DNA from: Isoetes taiwanensis
Lineage: Eukaryota > Streptophyta > Lycopodiopsida > Isoetales > Isoetaceae
Assembly (NCBI GenBank): GCA_021234155.1
Contig: JAJEKV010000008.1
Span: forward strand, 9,722,305-9,786,304
Direction: 5' to 3'
Length of the DNA: 64,000 bases
Each line of letters opens with the position of its first letter. The first letter of the stretch is position 1. The position numbers and the translations under genes were made by a program. Under the pieces are notes generated by a model. It did not search any database, was not told where the DNA came from, and saw nothing but the letters and a program-made list of their open reading frames with translations. This document shows positions 55,701-64,000 of the stretch, piece by piece.

Positions 55701-58700
55701 GCACGCTAATGACCACCCTCCGGGCCCGGTTCCCCTATCCGGCCGTTGGATCCTCCGTTCGGGGCCCCTCTTGGGGAAGGCCCAAAAGATTCAGATCGGT
55801 CAGGAGAACTTGTCAAACGTCGTCCCGAGGTCGGCCTTGTAGGAACCGGTGTCTTGTCGTTCGAGCACGAGGAGGCTCGGGAATAGCAAATCGACCACCG
55901 CCAAATCGTCCGAATGGCGAAATTACCCTAGGAGCAAGTTACAAGGTCGGTTTTGCAAAAGAAAGAAACACTCACGCCCTCCCGCGGCGGTATCCCGCAT
56001 CCACATCCTAGGCGAATTGACTACGAGTGTGATGGAAGTGAGCTACTTTGGCTTCTTGGAGGTCCGGATGGTCTTCTGGCCCGCGGAACTTGGTCCCGGG
56101 GGGCAATGTCGGCGTTACGAGTCCATTAGCGAGCCAAATCGCGATTCTGGAGAGGGGAGGTGGCCCGTCCCGGCCCCGGGGCCTTGGGGAGAGGAAATTG
56201 AGGGCAAGCAGCTTCGGGGGATTTTAGGGTCCGTGCTCTGGCGTCAACACCCCCACTCCCGCGTCAAGTCCGCGGCGCAAGGTCCGCCCGAATCGACAAG
56301 GAGAGGGGCCTCCAAAACGTAAACCACGTGGGTTGCGGAGTTCTAGAAGGGTTTGCGTTTTGGGGGCGAGACTTGGTCATTGCACTTGGGACCTGGCCGA
56401 AAGGCTGCAGCGGAAATACGGAGCAAGGGGAACTGGCGGGCGGGAGTTTGGGCCCCTCCTCCCGATGTGGCAAGTAGAAGCCTAGGGCTTTTGCGGTGGC
56501 AAGACATTCATAAATTCGCAATTAATGCATTGTGCGAAAATAAATTCTGATTTTTTGCCGGTGGATTCCTAATCCATCTCCAGCCACAGACCCAATTTTG
56601 AAATTTTTGGAGAAGGTCTAGGTCAAAGGGTTAGCATTAGAGCGGTCGGGGCGGCCGTTGCGGGGCAACCGAGCTGGCACCCTTCCCCAAGTCAAGCGAG
56701 GCGGGACCTTGCGGGGATCCCTCACAAGAGGGGAGAGTCCGGGACCCCAAGAGGCGGGATCCAAAAGTTCCCGAGGCAGCCCTTCTGGCGGCTCCCCCGG
56801 GGGCTGCGCTAATGACCACCCTCCGGAGCCGGTTCCCCTATCCGGCCGTTGGATCCTCCGTTCAGGGGCCCCTCTTGGGAAGGCCCAAAAGATTCCAGAT
56901 CGGTCCGGAGAACTTGTCAAACCGCGGGCGTCCAGGTCGGCCTTGTAGGAACATGATGTCTTGTCGTTCGAGCACAGGGAGGCTCGGAATGGCAAATCGA
57001 CCCTGCCAAATCGTCGAGAATGGCGAAATTACCCTAGGGAGCAAGTTACAAGGTCGGTTTTGCAAAAGAAAGAAACACTCAAGCCCCTCCACGACAAGAT
57101 CCCGCATCCACATCCTAGGCCAATCGACTACGAGTGTGATGGAAGTGAGCTACTTTGGCTTTTGAGGTCGAGTGGTCTTCCGCCCACTGAACCTTGGTCC
57201 CCAGGCAATGTCGACTTTCGAGTCCATTGGCGAGCCAAATCACTTCTCGAGAGGGGAGGTGCCCCGATCCCGTGGCCTTTGGGAGAGGGAAATTGGCAAG
57301 CAGCCCTTCGGGATTTTTAGGGTCCTGCTTTCACATGCCAACACCCCACTCCATCGCCAAGTCACGGGCCAAGGTCCCGTCCAGAATCACGACAAGGAGA
57401 GGGCCTCCCAAAACGTAAACCCCGTGGGTTGCCGGGTTCTAAAGGGTTTGCGTTTTGGGGCGAGACTTGGTTTGTTGCACTTGGGACTGTAGGCAGTTGC
57501 ACCTCGGTGAATACCGAGCAAGGGAACCGACGGAGCGGTTTGGGCATGTCCTCCTCCATGTGGCAAGTAGAAGTCGGGGGGCTTTTTGCGGTGGCAAGAC
57601 ATTCATAAATTATGCAATTAATGCATTGTGCGAAAATAAATTCTGATTTTTGCCAGCTGGATTCCTAATCCATCTCCAGCACTACAGCCCAATTTTGAAA
57701 TTTTTGGAGAAGGTCTAGGTCAAGGGTTAGCATTAGAGCGGTCGGGGGGGCGGCGGGTGCTGGGCAACCGAAAATGGCACCCTTCCCAAGTCAAAGCGAG
57801 GCCAGGACCTTGCGGGGATCCCTCACAAGAGGGGAGAGTCCGGACCCCAAGAGGCCGATCCAAAAAAAAAAGTTCCCGAGGCAACCCTTCTGGCTCTCCC
57901 AGCATATGGATAGACGCTAATGACCACCCTCCCGGAGCCGGTTCCCCTATCCGGCCGTTGGATCCTCCGTTCGGGGGCCCCTCTTGAAGGCCCAAAAGAT
58001 TCAGTCGGTCCGGAGAACTTGTCAAACATGGGCGCCCCTGAGGTCGGCCTTGTAGAAACCACAAGAACATCTTGTCGCTCGTTACACCGGAGGCTCGAGG
58101 AATGGCAAATCGACCACGCCAAATCGTCCGGAATGGCGAAATTACCCTAGGGAGCAAGTTACAAGGTCGGTTTTGCAAAAGAAAGAAACACTCAAGCCCT
58201 CCACGACGGTATCCCGCATCCACATCCTAGGCCAATTGACTTCACGAGTGTGATGGAAGTGACTACTTTGGCTTCTTGGAGGTGGTTAAAATGTCTTCAG
58301 CCACAAATCTAACTTGGTCCCCAAAGGCAATGTCGGCGTTCCGCACGGAGTCCATTGGCATTTGAGCCAAATTCTTTTGCGGTCCCAGGAGGGGAGGTCC
58401 CGCAATGCCCTGACAAATTTAGTCCCGGTCAGTCCCGGGGCCTTGGGGAGAGGGAAATTCGGGCAGCGACTTAGGGGGATTTTAGGGGTCCGTGCTCACG
58501 GCGTCAACACCCCCTCCATGTCAGAATCACGGTGCAAGGTCCGGCGAATCGACAAGGAGAGGGCCTCCAAAGCGTAAACCCACTGGGGTTGCGGGTTCCT
58601 AGAAGGGTTTTGCGTTTTGGGGGCGAGACTTGATCTGTTGCACTTGGGGCCTGGCCGAAGGCTGCAGGCCAGGAATCTGAGGACAAGGGGAACCAGCCGG

Positions 58701-61700
58701 AGCGGAGTTTGGGCCTGTCCTCCTCCCGATGTGGCAAGTAGAAGTCGGGCTTTTCGATGGCAAGACATTCATAAATTCACAATTAATGCATTATGCGAAA
58801 ATAAATTCTGATTTTTGCCAGCTGGTTCTAATCCATCTCAGCACCACAGACCCAATTTTGAAATTTTTAGGAGAAGGTCTAGGTCAAAGGGTTAGCATTA
58901 GAGCAGTCGGGGCAGCCCGTTGCGAGGCAACAGCTGGCACCCTTCCCAAGTCAAGCGAGGCCGGGACCTTGGGGATCCCTCACAAGAGGGGAGAGTCAGG
59001 ACCCCAAGGCGGGATCCAAAAGTTCCGGCAGCCCTTCTGGCGGCCTCCCCGGGGCTGCGCTAATGACCACCCTCCGGGCCCCAGTTCCCCTATCCGACCG
59101 TTGGATCCTCCGTTCGGGGGCCCCTCTTCGGGAAGGCCCAAAAGATTCGGTCGGTCGGAGAACTTGTCAAACCCGCGGAAGCGTCACGAGGTGTTGACCT
59201 TGTAGAAACCGCAGTGTCTTGTCGTTCCGGGCAGGAGGCTCGGGAATGGCAAATCGACCCCTACCAAATCGTCGGGAATGGCGAAATTACCCTAGGGGGA
59301 GCAAGTTACAAGGTCAGTTTGCAAAAGAAAAAGAAACACTCCGCGCCCTCCCGCGGCGGTATCCATCATCCTAGGCCAATAGGCATGAGTGTGATGGAAG
59401 TGAGCTACTTTGGCTTCTTGGAGGTCGGGTGGTCTTACAGAACTTGGTCCCGGGGGCAATGTCGGCGTTAAGGTCCATTGGCGAGAGCCAAATCGCGATT
59501 CCGGAGAGGGGGTGGCCGTCCCATCCCGGGGCCTTGGGGAGAGAAATTGAGGGGCAAGCGGCTTAGGGGGATTTTAGGGTCCGTGCTCACTGGCGTCAAC
59601 ACCCCCACTCCACGTCAAGAATCCGCGGCGCAAGGTCCCGCCAGAATCGACAGGAGGGGCCTCCAAAAGCGTAAACCACAGTGGGTTGCGGGGTTCTAGA
59701 AGGGTTTTGTTTTGGGGGGGGAGACTTGGTCTGTTACTTGGGACAGGGCGAGGAAGCTTGAGCCAGAATCTGAGCAAAGGGGCCTGGCCAGGCGAGTTTG
59801 GGCACAATCCTCCTCCGATGTGGCAAGTAGAAGTCGGGGGGCACTGCGATGTGAAGACATTCATAAATTCAAATTAATGCATTGTACGAAAATAAATTCT
59901 GATTTTTTTGCGGTGGATTCCTAATCCATCTCCAGCCACCGCCCAATTTTCTAAATTTTGGGAGAAGGTCTAGGTCAAAGGGTTAGCATTAGAGCGGTCG
60001 GGGGGCAGCCGTTTGCGGGGAACAGCCTGGCTGGCACCCTTCCCAAGTCAAGCGAGGCCGGGGACCTTGCGGGGATCCCTCACAAGAGGGAGAGTCCCGG
60101 ACCCCAAGGGCGGGATCAAAAAAGTTCGAGGCGCAGCCCTTCTGGCGGCTCCCGGGGGGCTGCGCTAATGACCACCCTCCGGGCCGGTTCCCCTATCCGA
60201 CCGTTGGATCCTCCCGTTCGGGGGCCCCTCTTGGGGAAGGCCCAAAAGATTCGGTCGGTCAGGAGAACTTGTCAAACGGCGGCGTCTGAGGTGAGTGCCC
60301 TTGTAGAAACCATGATGTCTTGTCGTTCGGGCACGCAGGAGGCTCGGAATGGCAAATCGACCACCAAATCGTCGAAATGGCGAAATTACCCTAGGGAGCA
60401 AGTTACAAAGGTGGGTTTTGCAAAAGAAAAAACACTCAAGCCCTCCACGGCAGTATCCATCCACATCCTAGGCCAATTGACTACGAGTGTGATGGAAGTG
60501 AGCTACTTTGGCGCTTCTTGGAGGTCGGGTGGTCTTAAGCCCGCAACTTGGTCCCCGGGGGCAATGTCGGCGTTAAGTCCATTGGCGAGGAAACCAAATC
60601 CCGATTCGGGAGGGGGGGGAGCCCGTCCGTCGTCCCGGGGCCTTGGGGAGAGGAATTCAGGGGCAGCGGCTTCGGGGGATTTTAGGGTCCGTGCTCTGGC
60701 GTCAACACCCCCTCCCGTCAAGTCCGCAGCAGGTCCTTGGAATCGACAAGGAGAGGGCCTCCAAAAGCGTAAACCACAGTGGGTTGCCGGGTTCTAGAAG
60801 GGTTTGCGTTTTGGGGGCGAGACTTGGTTTGTTGCACTTGGGACTGGCCGCAGCTGCAGAATCTTGAGCAAGGGAACTGGCGGGCCGGAGTTTGGGCCTG
60901 TCCTCCTCCCGATGTGGCAAGTAGAAGTCGGTGCTTTTGCGGTGGCAAGACATTCATAAATTCGCAATTAATGCATTGTCTGAAAATAAATTCTGATTTT
61001 TGCGGTGGATTCCTAATCCATCTCGACCCTGCTTAATTTTGAAATTTTGAGGAGAAGGTCTAGGTCAAAGGGTTAGCATTAGAGCGGTCCCGGGCAGCCC
61101 GTTCTGCGGGGCAACCGAGCTGGCACCCTTCCCCAAGTCAAAGCGAGGGGCCAGGACCTTGCGGGGATCCCTCACAAGAGGGAGAGTCCGGACCCCAGAG
61201 GGGGATCCAAAAAAAAGTTCGAGGCAACCCTTCCTGGCGCTCCCAGGGGCGCTAATGACCACCCTCGGGGCCGGTTCCCCTATCCGGCCCAGTTGGATCC
61301 TCCGTTCGGGGCCCCTCTTGGGAAGGCCCAAAAGATTCGGTCGGTCGGGAGAACTTGTCAAACCAGCGGGCGTCTGAGGTGGAACCTTGTAGAAACCACA
61401 TGATGTCTTGTCGTTCGGACACCGGGGAGGCTCGGGAATGGCAAATCGACCACCTCCAAATCGTCAGGAATGGCCGAAATTACCTAGGGAGCAAGTTACA
61501 AGGTGGGTTTTGCAAAGAAAAAAATTCTCAAGCCCTCCCGCGGCGGTATCCGAGCATCCACATCCTAGGCCAATTGACTTTTGAGTGTGATGGAAGTGAG
61601 CTACTTTGGCTTCTTGGAGGTTCCCCGGAGGGTGGTCTTCGGCCCTCGAACTTGGTCCCCGAGGGGCAATGTCGGCGTTACGAGTCCATTGGCGGAGCCA

Positions 61701-64000
61701 AATCAGCGATTCCCCCTAGGGAGGTGGCCGTCCGTCCCCAGGGGCCTTGGGAGGAAATTCGGGGCAAGCGGCTTCGGGGGGAATTTTAGGATCCGTGCTC
61801 TGCCGTCAACACCCCCCCTCCCCGCGTCAAGTCACGGCGCCTTGGTCCGCTCAATCGACAAGGAGAGGGCCTCCCAAAAGCGTAAACCACAGTGGGTTGC
61901 GGAGGTTCTAGAAGGGTTTTGCGTTTTGGGGGCGGAGACTTGTCTGTTACGCAGGACTGGCAGCTACAGCCAGAGAATCTGAACAGGGAACTGGGGGCGG
62001 AGTTTGGGCCTGTCCTCCTCCCGATGTGGCAAGTAGAAGTCGAGCTTTTGCGATGGCAAGACATTCATAAATTCACAATTAATGCATTGTGCGAAAATAA
62101 ATTCTGATTTTTTGCCGGTGGATTCTAATCCATCTCGGCCTGACAGCCCAATTTTGAAATTTTAGGAGAAGGTCTAGGTCAAAGGGTTAGCATTAGAGCG
62201 GTCCGGGGCAGCCCGTTGCGGGGGGCAACGAGCTGGCACCCTTCCCAAAGTCAAGCGAGGCGGGGACCTTGCGGGGGATCCCTCACAAGGGAGAGTCAGG
62301 ACCCCAAGAGGCGGGATCCAAAAAGTTCCCAGGGCAGCCCTTCTGGCAGCTCCCCGCTGCTGCACGCTAATGACCACCCTCCCGGAGCCGGTTCCCCTAT
62401 CCGGCGTTGGATCCTCCGTTCGGGGGCCCCTCTTGGGGAAGGCCCAAAAAGATTCCCGATCGGTCCGGGAGAACTTGTCAAAACAGCGGGGGCGTCACGA
62501 GGAATTCGGCCTTGTAGAAACAGCATGTCTTGTCGTTCGAGACGCAGGAGGCTCAGGAATGGCAAATGTCGACCACTGCCAAATCGTCCGGAATGGCGAA
62601 ATTACCCTAGGGAGCAAGTTACAAGGTGGGTTTTGCAAAGAAAACACTCCGCCCTCCCGCGGCGGTATCCTAATCCCACATCCTAGGCCAATTGACTACG
62701 AGTGTGATGGAAGTGAGCTACTTTGGCTTCTTGGAGGTCGGGTGGTCTTAGCATTAAGAACTTGGTCCCCGGAGGCAATGTCGGCGTTAAGTCCATTAAG
62801 CGAGCCAAATCAGCGATTCGGAGGGGGCTTCCGTCCGGTCCCAAGGCCTTGGGGAGAGAGGAAGTCCGGAAGACCTTAGGGGGGGATTTTAGGGTCCGTG
62901 CTCTGGCGTCGTCACCCCCCACTCCACGTCAAGTCCGCGGCGCAGGTCCCGCCCGAATCGACAGGAGGGCCTCCAAAAGCGTAAACCACATTGGGTTGCG
63001 AGGTTCTAGAAGGGTTTTGCGTTTTGGGGGCGAGACTTGTCTGTTGCACAGGGACTGGCCAAGAAAAACTGCGGCCGAGAATCTGAAGCAAGGGAAGCCC
63101 GGGCCGGAGTTTGGGCCTGTCCTCCTCCGATGTGGCAAGTAGAAGAAGGCGCTTTTGCGGTGGCAAGACATTCATAAATTACTTAATTAATGCATTGTCA
63201 CGAAAATAAATTCGATTTTTTGCGGTGGATTCCTAATCCATCTCGGCCACAGACCAATTTTTGAAATTTTTAGGAGAAGGTCTAGGTCAAAGGGTTAGCA
63301 TTAGAGCGGTAATTAGGCCGTTGGGGCAACCGAGTGGCACCCTTCCCCCAAGTCAAAGCGAGGCGGGGACCTTGCAGGGGATCCCTCCTGAGGGGAGAGT
63401 CCAGGACCCAAGCGGGATCCAAAAGTTCCCGGCGGCCCTTCTGGCTCCCGGGGGGGCGCTTGCGCTAATGACCACCCTCGGGGCGGTTCCCCTATCCGGC
63501 CGTTGGATCCTCCGTTCGAGGGGCCTCTTGGGAAGGCCCAAAGATTCGAGTCAGTCGGAGAACTTGTCGGCAGCAGGCGTCTCGAAGTGAAGCCTTGCTT
63601 AAGAAACAGTGTCTTGTCGTTCCGGACAGGAGGCTCGGGTAGCATCGACCCTACCAATCGTCAGGAATGTGAAATGCCTAGGGAGCAAGTTACAAGGTCG
63701 GTTTTGCAAAGAAAGAAAACCTCAAGCCCTCCCGGCGGTATCAGCCCACATCCTAGGCCAAGGTGACTCTGAGTGTGATGGAAGTGACTACTTTGGCTTC
63801 TTGGAAGTCCGGTGGTCTTACGGCCTGAGAGCTTGGTCCCGGGGCAATGTAGGCACGATACGAGTCCATTGGCCCGAGGAGCCAAATCACTGTGATTCGA
63901 GGAGAGGGAGGTGCTTGTCCAGATCCCAGGGGCAGGAGAGGAAGTGGGCAGGCTTGAGAGTTTAGGGTCCCGTGCTGCAGCGTCTTCCACTCCCGCGTCA

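Larger units (their letters stand above)
51648..64000. repeat. GC-rich macrosatellite, monomer about 1.1 kb
   Basis: A head-to-tail array running off the window end. The anchor GAGAAGGTCTAGGTCAA starts at 52192, 53283, 54400, 55502, 56610, 57707, 58871, 59962, 61052, 62166 and 63274. From 53283 on the periods are 1090-1117 bp, with one of 1164 bp (57707-58871) carrying extra sequence at about 58330-58430. Each monomer has GGATCCCTCACAAGAGGGGA, GGCCGTTGGATCCTCCGTTC, GGAGCAAGTTACAAGGTCGG, a GGGGATTTTAGGGTCCGTGC phrase and CTCCTCCCGATGTGGCAAGT. These are followed by an AT-rich island (ACATTCATAAATTCGCAATT to GATTCCTAATCCATCTC). No rRNA, tRNA or protein family is recognised. Open frames inside are not conserved between copies, so it is non-coding. 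Confidence 0.92.

Noticed and set aside
51648-64000. rDNA intergenic spacer
   Set aside because: No 18S, 5.8S, 25S or 5S sequence is in the window and no typical Pol I start motif was seen. It is not excluded, but nothing supports it.

Overview
The window is nuclear DNA of a land plant. Supporting signs are spliced gene pieces with GT-AG introns, remnants of chloroplast adenylate kinase, V-ATPase subunit a and an RAV-type B3 protein, a (TTTAGGG)n telomere-type run, and plant-type CACTA (TNP2), Helitron and LINE elements. Repeat density and long gene-free stretches suggest a large genome; a fern or other non-flowering plant is possible, but the sequence alone does not settle the clade. Only the 3' end of the adenylate kinase gene (87-390) looks like an intact host gene. 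Almost everything else is mobile DNA, decayed or captured gene pieces, and repeats.

Layout. 0-4.7 kb: the adenylate kinase 3' end, a structured-RNA-like element (2181-2312) and a tRNA-derived SINE (about 3.09-3.31 kb). 4.7-6.4 kb: LINE ORF1 on the minus strand. 6.6-7.56 kb: a duplicated pair of 181-bp tandem repeats. 7.6-25.3 kb: a nest of transposons. A LINE ORF2 is interrupted by a 322-bp MITE (7980-8301) and by a CACTA element (10219-24167, TSD CCA). The CACTA is itself interrupted by a Helitron (15103-23671). All four insertion junctions can be read directly, and the LINE reading frame closes up when the inserts are removed. The CACTA carries a decayed TNP2 transposase and a second copy of the structured-RNA-like element.

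25.3-41 kb: AT-rich repeats, a two-exon fragment resembling the chloroplast dynamin-like protein FZL, and a second TNP2 transposase. The two parts of that transposase (31.56-32.57 and 36.44-36.75 kb, minus) flank 3.9 kb that holds plus-strand fragments of a receptor-like cytoplasmic kinase and V-ATPase subunit a, which looks like gene capture. A second Helitron N-terminal remnant lies at 38.8-39.5 kb.

41.3-51.6 kb: CpG-rich tandem repeats, an SNF2-helicase fragment, a frameshifted B3-domain gene, a frameshifted SET-domain gene and a third TNP2 transposase on the plus strand. 51.65 kb to the window end: a GC-rich macrosatellite with a monomer of about 1.1 kb (roughly 11 copies, running off the end). 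It is non-coding: every open frame in it is broken differently in neighbouring copies.

Most coding matches between 42 and 51 kb are broken by single-base shifts rather than stop codons. The satellite copies also differ mainly by small indels in G/C-rich stretches, so base-level sequence error should be kept in mind there.
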